From: Mangifera indica
Lineage: Eukaryota; Streptophyta; Magnoliopsida; Sapindales; Anacardiaceae
Length of the DNA: 64,000 nucleotides
Reading direction: 5' to 3'
Assembly (NCBI RefSeq): GCF_011075055.1
Contig: NC_058150.1
Coordinates: 7,254,001-7,318,000 of the forward strand
Shown: positions 38,174 through 50,060 of the stretch, one piece after another
Layout: every line of letters starts with the position of its first letter
Position numbering within the stretch: position 1 is the first letter of the stretch
The notes under the pieces: model-generated
Databases searched by the model: none
Seen by the model: only the letters and a program-made list of their open reading frames with translations
Told to the model about the DNA's origin: nothing
Made by a program: the position numbers and the translations under genes

Positions 38174-41100
38174 CTACAAGCTCACACTTTCTATCCTCCA
38201 TAAGCATTCTTTCCTTAAAGCTGAATCCGCAAATATGGATTTAATGAAATCTTGTACCTGCCAAATAGTGGAGATATTGTGAGCACTTACAAATGTTTAA
38301 TAACTATATAACCTATTACTTTAATCCAACCAATATTTATTTTCAAGGTCCCAACATATTCATACCTCTGATAATGCAAAACCACAACTGAATAGTTCTC
38401 CGCTTTCCCAAGCCGTTGTAATGGATTTTAAAGGCATATCTAGCAATTCTGGCAAATTTTAAAAGATGTGATTAAAAGACTCTGTTTGAACACTAGGCAT
38501 CTGCAAATTACCAGTTTCAAGAGAGAAATTTGTCAACAGTGAGGAAACCTGCCTGCCAGTTTGCGGATTTTGCATAGAGATGGTATGAAATCTTCAAGAG
38601 GATGTGCAGATTCCTCTTCTGCTTTCCCCTTTTGCTTGACAGCACTTATGGACTCCAACAAAGATGATAAGTTTTCAAGCATCAGATGTATCAGTCTTTG
38701 AAGCTGCATAATTCAACCAATTAGCCGTATTCTAAAACTTAAACCCATAAAAAATTTCCAGTTACTTAGAATGAAGACTGAAACTGAATTTGTACCTGCA
38801 ATGTTTCTTCTGCTGCCATATCATCTATAAGAAGAATGTCTCTTGTGATTCTTGAAAACACTGACTCTAAAACCATACACATGCTTCTCTTAAAAGTTGA
38901 AGGCAGTAAGAGGGGCTCCCATATAATATGTACTTTTTCAAGAATGAAAACAATCTGACAAAGAAACCATTTATCATCATTGGTAGGGAGAAAAACAGCA
39001 GAGAAATAATATGCAAAAGGACAATAAAATATACAGCAAAGCTACCTGATCTAAACTAAACTTTGCAGATTCAAATTGTTGCATTTGATGAGTATTCTGG
39101 AATCCATCAGCACCATCTATAGCCTAACAATAGAAAGATATACAGATTTTAAAACAGTGAATTGCTGATTCATAAAGCTGGTGACTTTCAAAGTGTTCTG
39201 GCGAATGCAAATCTGAATGATGTAACTCTACCTCTCTCAAATTAAAATTAACACGCTGAATTTGCCTCTGGAGTATTTCTTCAGCCATTAGATGAAATCT
39301 TGGAGCCATGTCAACAAACACAGCATGTTCTTTAATGGAACTTGGAAAGTCAGACTGATACTGAAAGATGTGGAAGAAAAATATCAGAATCTAAATTTTG
39401 TCCATTATAAGACAATTACAATTGAGTTTCCTCGATAACAAAGAGGGGTTTTTTCCCAAAAACAACTAAACATCAACAGTGCACCGACATAAAATAAACA
39501 GACTAAGTTATGAAGATCATGATATCAAGAACATAACCAAGAAACCATGTATTTGTAAAGGATGTGGCAGAGTGAGATTATAAAAGAATGACAAAAAAGT
39601 AAATAAATTTATATCATGGCAATTTGTGCATACCTCAAACGCTAGCCCAAGTATCTCCTGGGATAAATAAAGACAATCATTGTGTACTAGAGCTGCAACC
39701 TGGTTGATGCCATCAAGCTGCCTTTCTAGCTTCATTGGGCAAGGGTTAAAGTTAGTAACATAATCAAGACAGCCCATCAAAGATACATAAGTACCATATC
39801 ATGACAGCTTGTAAAGCTTTGGTGAAGATAGAATATACTAGAATCAACTTAACATAATTTTACTCCATAAAAATTGCTGGATTTGCTTTAAACTAAAAAT
39901 GATATTAACTTGAAAGAGAACCACTGGTACATATTGTGAGCTCAGAGCAGTTAATAAAAATAAAAAGATAAAGACAAAACTCCTCACAACAAAAGTTTCT
40001 GTAGGACCCCAAGTGAGGCTAAGCAACAATCTCTAAAGTACCTAATGGAGGCAGCACAAGCGACTTTAAACTGACAACGAATAACACTAATTATTTCAAA
40101 ATTTTACTGAACCTACACATTTATTTATATGCTAGCTAAATTTGAAATGTAAAAAACCCACCCTAACTACAACAATGCCAAAAGAAGATTCATGCAGCAA
40201 ATTTCAATTTAATCTACTCCCCTCTGAGCACTAACCTTGACAGGAATGACAGCTTCATAGAGCAGCATAGCATCCCTAGCTGCACGATAGAATTCCAAAG
40301 CAACTCTTGGGGATGACAAGCAAACATCCTGCAGAGACTTTAATGATTCACAATTTGACAGTAATGACCTCAAGATATTACATCTACAAACATGCTAAAT
40401 GTCATTTCATTTACAAATTGCACATGTGGTATTTAAGTAAAAGAAAAACCCAGTTTATATTAAATAATTGTTAAACGATCAAAACTTGTTAAATAAAATA
40501 GCACAATATCTATGATAAAATGGAAAGATAATAAAGGAATCTGTTGCTTATATGTGACCAACAATTGCATTTCTGGACTTTTCCACACGTAATCTCATAC
40601 ATATTTTTCATTTAAAAAGATCCTAAGGAAAACCCAAAAAAAAATAAATGATGTTTGTCTGTTTGATACATCATGACAAGAAACCCTATGACTCATGCTA
40701 CGAACAAACTCACACATTTAAGATGCAAATGCATTATCAAGTCAAGACAAAAGATCATATCTCTTGATTTAATTACCTTAAGTGTCTGATGCACCAACTC
40801 CACAAGTTGAGACGCTGCTCTGGACACAACACACCTCTCAGACAAAAACAGCAAGTCAACAAGATGCTTAGGAAAATGTTCAGCCACCCCATCATTGTTC
40901 CATCCAGGACTTTCCCTAGTATATCCCTGTGGAAAAAGAAATTGATTATGCAGAGTTATAACACAAACAGCTAGAAACATTTGCACAACAATGTTGGAAG
41001 CTCACTTCAGGAATGGCAAAGTCACACTGTAGAAGCAAATTTCTAGCCTTTGTCAAAATTTCTGTCTTCTTCCTATATGCAAAATGCACCTCAACATTTT

Positions 41101-44100
41101 GAGCAAAATTGCTCAGTCTTTCATCCTCATTATCAGAGGGTGAAATGAACATCATCTCCTTTAAAGCAGCCTCAAATTCAGAAGTATATTCAATGATCTT
41201 CTGAAAGTCAGCCAGCTTTGAAGCATCTTCAGGCACAACCTGAAATATGATTTGTAGGATGACTTTCTATAAGGATTGGATAAGGATTAGAAGATAACAA
41301 TTATTATAACAATAATAATAATATTAATTAATTAATTAATTTAGAAAATATTTGGTGTTTGATTTGAATAAAATATGTGATTAGGCTAAGATATCAGAGA
41401 TTATTGTAAAATAAATTATTTGGATAATATTTGAATTTGAAAGTTAGATACGAGGTAGAATAAATAGAGATGATTGGACTGAGGGAGAAGCACAAAAATA
41501 TTGCCATTTGGGTATTAAGGGCAGCCTTTGGCTTATAGGGAGGCTATGACCTTTAGAAGAAGTTGGCACTCTTGTTGTTAACACTTTTTATCTTTTAATA
41601 TTAATAATGTTGTGTTAGGTTCCTATCAAATTGATATGAAAGCATTACAATTCTGAGAGTGTGAAGGTTTGTTATCATAAAAGATGAGAGTGAAAGACGG
41701 AGGAAGGTCCAATGACTAATAGAATTGGAAGTTCGAGCAATGGGGAAGAACAGAATTTGTCTCCATTGTCACATTGTGAAAGCAAAGATAATCCAAATCA
41801 TGACTGTAAACATAAGTCATGAAATGTCCTATTGTTGGATAAAGACAAATCAAATGACAACACCATCTTGATAGTGTACGATGAGTGATGAAAGAAAGAA
41901 ATTGATTTGATTAAGACATTAGATTCCGACAAAAAATCAACTAGTTCCAACAAAGTTATTAAACTGACAATGGACCAAGATATGAAATTGACAGAATTTG
42001 GGGTTATGTTGGTCGAATATGATGATTAGGAGGAACAATAAAAAAATTGGGGGATTCAATGACAAATTCCAATTGTCGGAATCCACTTGCTATGTTGTGA
42101 TTTAATTCAATTGGTGCTAGAGACCAAACAGGCAATGAACAAAGAGAAAAAACACGAAATGAAAAAAAGAAACTTAGATGTTGATAGAGACACACCAAGC
42201 TACGATCAACGAGGACGATTTTACTTTTTTATCACCAATAACGATTGGAATAAATGTAAAATAGGAGGGCTTTTTTCAAATTAGATAGGAAGAAATGTCA
42301 AGATGTAAAAAATTCAAGTTGGTTGGATCAATGATAAAAATTAAAAAGACAAAAACAAAACAAAATAGAAAAAGAGATTTTCCAATTTCCCACCTTGAGG
42401 TAAGATGGTTTTCAAAGGGACGGATAATGTTAGAATTGGATAAAAAATATATAATAATAATATTAATATTAATTGATTAAGAAAATATTTGGTATTTGAT
42501 TTGAATAAATTATTTTATTAGGATAAAATAAATTATTTAGATAATATTTGAATTTAAAAATAGATATAGATAAAATAAATAAAGGTGATTGGATTGAGGG
42601 AAGAGAAGAAAAATATTGCTATTTGGGTATTTTGGGCAACGTTTGACTAATAGGGAGGATATGGCCTTTGAGAGGAGTTGACACCTCTTATTGTCAACAT
42701 TTTTATCTTTTAATATTAATAATATTGTGTTAGGTTCCTATCACTTTCATACATCAAGCAAAAAAAGGCAAAAGATTGTACACCTACTTCAAAGTGTTAC
42801 AGACAAACCTTTGAGAGATATTTGGAAATAATTTGTTCCGAAATCCTTGGCCACATCAACCTTCCCAAACACTGGACCCAAGAACCATTTTTGAAGCATA
42901 TTGATTTGTGAATGAACTTAATAACTTGTATAATCCCACAGTAGATAGTTTTTCCATCCGCACTTTCTATCTGAAAATTCCAAAGAAATGTCCAAATGGT
43001 ATATAACAAACTCAACCAAAATAAAAATTGTAGAGGATAAAAACCCTCAGTGAGTGGACAGAATAATGTAAAGCAATAAACAATGTAGAACTTGATGTAT
43101 AGTAATTACTCTAGAATCAACTGATGGTACGATCTTCAATGTTGCCTCAGCCCCTTCATCCCCTTCTTCCACAAATGTGATAGGTGATCCAAAATTAACA
43201 GCAGGAGTGATTACATACTTGACCATCATATCTGCTACTTTTGCAAGCCCATAATTCAATATTCCAACTGCCTACACAAGCCCTTTAACAATTAATATAT
43301 AAACATGCTTCTAGTAAAAAAAGCAATGTCCACTTCAAAAAGTGAATGGCAATGCATCAATCTATTTCAAAAGAAATATTTATAAGGAGAACCATCCAAG
43401 GAGCATTGTAACACTTCTGCTGAATTATTTCAAACACGAAGTAGACTGAAAATGACAAAACTAAACTATCAACAAGAAATATAGAGGCTTAACTAAGTTG
43501 TTTGAAAGGAGAAAATTTTTTGTCAAAATGAATAAAACTCACAAAACTTCCTAGAAACATATGTAATAATGCTTTCTAAGTGCTCATTTTACTTGTACTG
43601 TCTTCATGAAACATGGTACACTAGGTCTAGGCAAAGACATTCAGCTTTGCAAAAATTCAATGTAAAACATAAGGTGGGAAACTGACCTCCATTGCTTCCA
43701 AAACTGTATGAAGTTCAATCCCATCAATGCCTTCAACATTTAACCGATACTTAACCAATACTCTATTAGATTCTTGCTCAAACTGCACTGCACTTTCCAT
43801 GTACTTCACAAGCAATTCTTGTATCTACAAACCCAAATCCAGTTCCTCTAAAAACCAATCACAAACTCAATATAAAAATCACAAAATGAAACAAGCACAA
43901 TTCACCAAAATAAACATCTCAAAACCTGTAAGTCTTACAAGAATATTTGGCTCATTTTAATTTTTTTCAACATTAGACAAATTAAACAAAAGAAGTAGTG
44001 AAGCAGCAAACCTGCAGTTTCCTATGCATCCAAGGCCAGAACTATTCTAGGCTTCTTAATCTTGCAATTTTATATATGCGCGCCTGTAATGGGTATTAAT

Positions 44101-45038
44101 TCCAAACTCACACTCTCATATTACATGTCTTAAGTCCTCATACCACAACTTTTATAAATTACCAAATTTTACATTCCGTACTACAACCTGCACATTCTAC
44201 TCTGAGCCACGCATGTCATATAATAAGTTTCAAGTAACTTGAATCAAGTTTTATACAAAGTTATACATATTCTTATTAATATATATATATATATATTGAA
44301 AAGTTATAATTTGAAGGATGATAATTTCCCTACTACTACTGTGGGTATGCAAATTAGCAGTTATTATCACTTAAATTTAACAAAAATCTCACTTTTCACT
44401 CATTTCCCTCGATTTTCTGAGCAACCAAACACATTCTTCTTAAAAATGATAACAACAAAAAATAATAAATAGGAAAACACAAACCCTACCCCCTCGAAGC
44501 AATCGAACCACTCTTTCCTCAGTAAACCGTACACTATTGGCTCTTTCTCGTCCTCATCACCAATTCTCAAAGCTTTCTTCAACTCCCTCACTTCTTCAGC
44601 AGCAAATTTCAGTCGTCCATCTCTCACAGCCTCCCTCACTCCCTTCAACCTCTCATATATTCTAACAATTACCCTCAGCAACTCCAGCATTTCCCTTTTA
44701 ACCCTCAACTCTCTCATCTTCTCACCAACCTCCTCAATTATCTGCTTAACCTCCGCATCTATTGGATGATCAGAGATCAATTCCAAAATCTCCGATAAGT
44801 TGGTAGAAATTTCTTCGGCTCGCGAAACGGCGTCGCTGCAGACAGAGAAGAGTGAAGCAAAGTCTTGGCGATGAGATAGAATATACGATTGGACTTTGGA
44901 TTTGATTTGAAGGGAGTGTGACTCGAGGCGGGAGATTAGAAGGCGGAGATCGGGTGCGGAAAGTGGTGCAGTGGGGTCTGATAGATCGTGAGTGGAGAGG
45001 AGATCTGATACGTTGATTGTTTCGAAGAGTGCGTCCAT
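38174..45038 (-). CDS. ZW10: ZW10 / MIP1, subunit of the NRZ (Dsl1-like) ER tethering complex
   Basis: Fourteen exons on the minus strand: 45038-44490, 43824-43687, 43271-43110, 42970-42809, 41239-41006, 40926-40777, 40328-40236, 39729-39634, 39360-39232, 39123-39046, 38954-38796, 38703-38553, 38448-38366, 38257-38174. Together they give 755 residues, close to Arabidopsis ZW10. Recognised blocks include SAPDLRLLISRLESHSLQIK at the N-terminus, PEDASKLADFQKIIE, LHNDC-like VHNDCLYLSQEILGLAFE, LLDMPLKSITTAWESGELF, and the C-terminal VQDFIKSIFADSALRKECLW. ZW10 works with MAG2/RINT1 and NAG/MIP2 at the ER to capture Golgi-derived vesicles; in animals it also serves the kinetochore. Intron 12 has a GC donor. 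Intron 4 (41240-42808) is mostly an LTR element. All other junctions are GT-AG and phase 0. Confidence 0.95.
41268..42743 (+). mobile_element. Small non-autonomous LTR retrotransposon inside ZW10 intron 4
   Basis: Two direct repeats, 41268-41628 and 42428-42743, enclose 799 bp without coding domains. A perfect 5-bp target duplication CTTTC flanks it (41263-41267 and 42744-42748). Inside the left repeat lies TTGATATGAAAGC, similar to the tRNA-Met primer site TGGTATCAGAGC. Before the right repeat is a purine-rich AAAGGGACGGATAA. Both repeats end TAGGTTCCTATCA; the right one starts TGTTAGAATTGG. These marks define a plus-strand element, antisense to ZW10. Size (1476 bp) and lack of genes fit a TRIM/SMART-like class. 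Short frames inside are not genes. Confidence 0.88.
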
Positions 45039-45685
45039 GATGATGGTAATGGATCTGACAAATTTTTCAGGGGAATGAAGAAGTTTATTTGAAGATGAGG
45101 CAGAGAAGCGTAAGTGGAGCCCTATGGTGGCGAGGACTAATGTGCGCCGTCAGTGTATTGTTAAATGGACCTAGTTTGGGCTTCACCTTTCCTAGGCTTG
45201 GGTTTCCACACGTGAAGTTAATGGACTACTATAACATTTGAACACACAAAAATCTTTTTAGTTTAAAGAATGAATGAAGTTAAAGCTGCAGAGTGGCCGG
45301 GCCGGCCCGGTGGTTTTGAGATTGGAATCTTTACTTCAGCTTTCAGAAGTCAAAGTTTGCCCGTCTGAACTTTCGTCCATGGCATCAACGCTGAAATAAA
45401 TTGACTTTGACACTTTCAAACTCATCAAAGTCCAAATTCAATACAATAATATTATTCACACGGCAAAGCCGAAAGCAAAAATTTACATTCACAAAAATGA
45501 AACCCAGATATATTTATCAAATTTTGTTTGATTCCCGGGAAAAATGGAGAAAAATCAAATGAACCATAGAACACAGAATCTAACTTAATAAAATTGGTGA
45601 TAATAATATTGTACAAATGGGAAAAAAGAGGAAGAAAAATTGATTGAGCAAAACAGAATTTTCTTTTCTTGTAGAGAAAATTAAT
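45039..45685. other. ZW10 upstream region
   Basis: Spacer between the stop codon of the 45.7-kb gene and the ZW10 start, both on the minus strand. It should hold the ZW10 promoter and the 3' UTR of the neighbour. A G+C-rich GGCCGGGCCGGCCCGG lies at about 45296. No clear TATA box was assigned. Confidence 0.4.
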
Positions 45686-46330
45686 CTAATTCTTATGCCA
45701 AAATCCCAGAATTCTTTCTCCGAGGAAGCTCACAATCTTTCTCAAAGACCCTTTCTCCAATTCCACCTTATCACCGTCTTCACCACCACCAACCAGATCA
45801 AGGTTCTCTGCGGCGGCAGTGGCATCAGTCCCAACACCAGAAGTCACCTTCAGCGACGAGCCTGAATCACCACACTCGTCCTTGTCACCATTTTTTGACT
45901 CATCAGAAACTCCCTTCCTTGAATTCCCCCTCTTCTTCCTCCTCAGAGTCTTCTTTTCTTTAGCCAATCCTTCCTCATAGGCCTCTATAATCTCATGTAT
46001 AAGTTGACGGTTCGGTGACGTGTCCCAACGAGCCCAAAAACTCATGTAACATCTAAAACAGTTGCATTCAAACACAGGCGCATGGTCACCGCCGCCACCA
46101 TCAACACGAACGCTACTTTGCTCGGTAGTTTTATTGAAGCGATCAGCAGTGGTGGTGTTAGTGCAGCCAGAGCATGAGAGGAGATATGCCAATACTTGTT
46201 TGTCTTCAGGTGAGAGAGTTGTAGCTAGGGTTAGGATAGTTGCCGGGAGTAACGTTAAATACTGGTCAGCGATGGTGGTTGATGATGCCGCTGATGGGTG
46301 CACCTTGCCTTTTCTATTGAGCTTCTTCAT
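45686..46330 (-). CDS. Plant-specific single-exon protein with CxCxxC motif, function unknown
   Basis: Intronless frame of 214 residues, with an ATG at MKKLNRKGKVHPS. The N-terminal half has LLPATILTLATTLSPEDKQV and a Cys pair (about 53/56). Residues 85-120 contain the most family-like block: CNCFRCYMSFWARWD (C89, C91, C94) followed by SPNRQLIHEIIEAYEEGL. A basic KKTLRRKKRGNSRK at about 126-139 could be a nuclear localisation signal. A Gly/Asp/Glu-rich linker leads to a conserved-looking C-terminus KGSLRKIVSFLGERILGFW. I recall similar unnamed proteins across eudicots; metal binding by the Cys cluster is only a guess. The complementary frame at 46062-46370 is a shadow. Confidence 0.85.
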   Translation of the reverse strand: MKKLNRKGKVHPSAASSTTIADQYLTLLPATILTLATTLSPEDKQVLAYLLSCSGCTNTTTADRFNKTTEQSSVRVDGGGGDHAPVFECNCFRCYMSFWARWDTSPNRQLIHEIIEAYEEGLAKEKKTLRRKKRGNSRKGVSDESKNGDKDECGDSGSSLKVTSGVGTDATAAAENLDLVGGGEDGDKVELEKGSLRKIVSFLGERILGFWHKN

Positions 46331-46967
46331 GGTTGAGTTATACGGCTTAAGCGTTAAGTTTTCTTTCTAACTGGTTCAGGTCTCTCTCGTCCTTTTAAAT
46401 TAGGTGTTATGTGAGGAAGTGCCGTAATAGGCTGACGCGCCCATACGAACGAACTTGACCATGTTAACATTTGGCAATATTTAAAAGGGTTACTTGTCCC
46501 GCCCAAGGTTTAGGGAAAGTACATGGTCACCCCTTGATTACGAAATGTACAAATTGCCACCCCAAACTCAACCCTGTTATAAAAATGACTAACGGTAGTT
46601 GTTTGATGCAATTCTAGTGAGATTTGGTGGTTAAAATCTCATATTTTCATGTGCAACTCAATGAGATCATTATCGAGTCACTTTAAGTGATAGTTGTAAT
46701 CATATAAAAAAAATGTGATCTCACTTTATTTGACTATATCACAACTTGTTTAATGTCATACAACAAGATTATATCTTTTTGGTATGAATCTAATTATAGG
46801 ATTTGATTAGATCATCACTAATCCATAATATGATAATTTTATAAAAACAAAATAATTGGCATAATATGGTAATTTATTTGTATGACTAACATATGTTGAA
46901 TGAAAAGAATATTGCATACTAATTCTCATTACAAATACATAAATTTATACAAATACATGGTTAAACT
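46331..46967. other. Upstream of the 45.7-kb gene; partial foldback end
   Basis: Promoter side of the minus-strand gene ending at 46330. At about 46486-46580 there is ACTTGTCCCGCCCAAGGTTTAGGG, which resembles an inverted end of the foldback family (…CCTTGGGTGGGAATAAGT), followed by a diverged arm. No matching second end was found. The TSD copy GTTAAACT of the hAT element is at 46960-46967. Confidence 0.35.
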
Positions 46968-47970
46968 TAGAGATGTCAATGGGCCAGGTCGGGCTGGCTC
47001 CGACTCGGCCCATTGGGCTAATGGGTCGGGCCTAAGGCATAAACAGTAACGGGCCTTCGGGCCGGGCCGGCCCATTAAAATCTAATGGCTCGACCCATAT
47101 AATAACGGGTCTTAATTGGGTCAGGTTGGGCTTTAATTGAGCCACCCGGCCCATTTAATCAATTTTTTTAATTAAAATTTTTTAACATAATTTTTTTTCA
47201 ATTATTAAAACCAATAACAGTATCTCAAATATTTTATCTATAATCTCTTACTTGTGGCGGAGGAATACCATGGTTATATGATGAAAAATATTATAAATTG
47301 ATAACATAGTACAAATAAATTAATTTACATACGGTATAAATTACAAAACATAAATAAAATATATCTACTATATAACATTTATCTACTCATCTTCTATATT
47401 TAAATCTCTGAATTTTTCAAAGATAAATAATTATTATTTGTGAATTTAGATCTTTTATAATATTTTATAATAATAAAATTAAAATAAAAATGAAATTGTA
47501 AATATAAAGAATTATTATTTCTGAATTTAGATATTTTTTGAAAGAGAGTTAATGAGATTGAAGATATAATGAAATAATTGAAATTGAGAGATTAAAAGAT
47601 TTATAAATAAAAGTGAAAATAAAAGAAAATATAATAGGTTTATTTTAAAAAATAAATAAATTAAAAAAAAATTATGTTGAGGCCAATCTTGGCAAAAGCA
47701 TAAATCTGCTTTTGCCGCAAGGCAGCAAAAGCAAATTTTCTGCTTCTACTGCCTTTTGCTTATGCCGGCCAAAAAAAAAAGGAAAAAACTTATTTTATAA
47801 ACAGTGTTGGGTCAGCCCATGAGCCTAATATTAAAGCCCTAAGCCCGGCCCGATAGGGTCATGGGCTTGGCCCGACACTCTACAGTGTCGGGCCGGGCTT
47901 TGTGGTGCACGGGCTTTTTTTCGTGTTTTGGATTGGGCCTCTATTCGATCTGGCCCAATTGACGTGTCTA
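46968..47970. mobile_element. hAT-like MITE with 8-bp target duplication
   Basis: Flanked by the perfect 8-bp repeat GTTAAACT (46960-46967 and 47971-47978), the hAT signature length. Termini TAGAGATGTCAATGGGCC and GGCCCAATTGACGTGTCTA are imperfect inverses. Both ends are G+C-rich (GGGCCGGGCCGGCCC; CGGGCCGGGC), while the middle is over 80% A+T by eye, giving a striking composition swing. A secondary hairpin of AAAGCA/TGCTTTTG blocks lies at 47690-47775. No transposase is present. Confidence 0.85.
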
Positions 47971-47978
47971 GTTAAACT

Positions 47979-48240
47979 TTAGATTAAAGCCAATGAACCT
48001 AACTGGAATGCTAATATTATACAAAAGGAAAAAAATCTCAGCTAATATAAGACCTAAAGTACATGAATAATAGAGAAGAAAGTCCTAGTTAATATAGGAA
48101 ATAAAGTACAAGAATAATGAGGAAGAAAATCCTAGCTAATATAGGGAATAAAATACAAGAATAAGATGTGGAGATCTTGTATATTTTGAGACTCCTCCTT
48201 TAGTTGGAGCATGAAAGTTACATATTCCCAACTTGCAATG
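47979..48240 (-). repeat. Copia LTR relic with 47-bp tandem repeat
   Basis: Lies beyond the 3' end of the decayed copia pol below. It contains a 47-bp unit (starting GCTAATATAAGACCTAAAGT) at 48041-48087, repeated at 48088-48134 and partly at 48135-48165, with a shorter partial unit at 48010-48040. On the minus strand it is preceded by AAAGGAGGAG, a polypurine-like tract. The far end is not definable. Confidence 0.5.
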
Positions 48241-50060
48241 TAGAAGAAGAAATCAGTCTTTACTAAGAGCTTTGGTAAAGAGATCAGCTAGCAAGTCAGT
48301 AATAGTGATTAGCAAAGGACGAAAAACACTAGCTTGGATTTTTTCTCAAACAACATAACAATCCATTTCAAGATGTTTTGTTCATTCATGAAAAATGGGA
48401 TTAACAGCAATACGACAAGCAATTGATTATCACAACATAAAAGTATAGGTTATGTTAAAGCAATATCAAATTCTTTTAACAAACTGCACCAACCAAACAA
48501 TTTTGTGAGTGTTAGATGTCATAACTCTATATTCAACCTCAATAAATGAGTCAGAGACGATGGTATGCTTCTTGCTCTTTCAAAAAATAGGACTAATCCC
48601 AAGAAATATATAATAGCCTATAGTGGGTCGTCATGTCATAAGACAACTTGCCCAATCAAAGATAGTGAGGGAAAGAAAAATAAATGAAGATAAATGAATG
48701 TCTTATCTAGGAGTCTTCTTGAGGTACAAAAGAAGACGATGAACAACATCTGAATGTGGCTCGTGAGAGGCATGCATAAATAGACTAAGAACATTGACAA
48801 GAAAAGAAATATTAGGTCTGATAATGGTAAGATAAATAAATTGACCTATTAATCGACGATAAACAAAAGCATCTTCTAGTAAAGGACCATCAAAATATAA
48901 AAATTTAATATTGATTTCATAGGTGTGTTAGCTATGCAAGCACCAATAAGGCAAACATCATGAAGCAAATCAAGAACATATTTGTGTTGACTCAAATAAA
49001 TTTCATCTATGGATCTAGCTATTTTAATACCAAGAAAATATTTGAGAAGACCCAAATCTTTAATATGAAAATAACCAAGGAGAAAAGTCTGAACCTATAC
49101 AATGAGTTCATTATTCCCAGTAAGCACCATGTCATCTATATAAAGCAAAATAAAAATAGTAGATGACCCATGACAAAGAGAAAATAAAGAGTGATCATTA
49201 TATGATTGAGTGAAATCAACATCAAGAAGTGCATTAGAAAATGTGGCAAACCAATTACAAGAAGCTTGTTGTAATGCATAAAGAGATTTATAAAGCTTAC
49301 AAACCAAAAAAAGACTCCTCCTTTCATGGATGCCTGGGTGGCAATGACATATAAACTTCCTCATCTAACTCGTCATGAAGAAAAACATTTTGAACATCAA
49401 GTTGGTGTAATGGGCCAATTTTTAACTACAAATATGGCCAATAAAACCCGCACAGGGCAAATGTCTCATGATAACCAACCCTTTCAACTTGTATAAAACC
49501 TTTCGTAATCAAACGAGCTTTGTATCTTTCAATGTTACCATCTTATTGCTTTTGATTTTGAAAATCCATATGCAACTTACTAATTTCTTATGAGAAAGCA
49601 GTGGGACAAAGGACCAAGTTTTAGTTTCCTCTAAAGCTCGAAGTTTTGTTTCTATGGCTTGTCTCCACTTAGGGAACTTAACAACTTGGTTAAAAGATGT
49701 GAGTTTAACATTGGAAGACAAAGTACTAAGATATGCACAATGAGAAGAAGTAAATCAATGAGAAGAAAGAAATTTTTTTAGTGGATATTACATACTTGGA
49801 GGCAAAGAATTAGATAGGAGATGAGCATCTAAGTAGTGATAAGTATTATTTTTAGGATAGGGACTTTCCATTGGGAGCATCTTAAAGGTATGACAAGTGA
49901 TAAATTATTTGATAGAGAAAGTGATGGAGGTGCTTTAGTTAGTCAATTATTGGGTAAAGATGTAGATGGAAGAGTTTTAGTTGGAAAATTGGGTATCGAT
50001 GCTTTTGGTGGATGATAGGTTGTTACTAGTGGAAAAGTCGATGATGTTGTATTTTAGAGC
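48241..50060 (-). pseudogene. Decayed Ty1/copia pol (RT and RNase H)
   Basis: Minus-strand translation gives PKWRQAIETKLRALEETKTW (about 49690-49630), then GFIQVERVGYHETFA, PLHQLDVQNVFLHDELDEEV (near 49400), then LLYIDDMVLTGNN (near 49130) of the RT catalytic site. RNase H-like debris follows to about 48290. Pieces lie in different frames with stops, so this is a dead element. A Pro/Ser-rich linker upstream (to about 50060) is typical of the region between integrase and RT. Confidence 0.8.

Noticed and set aside
41679..42480. Short frames within the intronic LTR element considered as possible gag
   Set aside because: Lys/Asn-rich, stop-interrupted, no zinc knuckle or gag signature; the element appears non-coding.
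46062..46370. 102-residue plus-strand frame
   Set aside because: Antisense shadow of the conserved-looking single-exon gene at 45686-46330.
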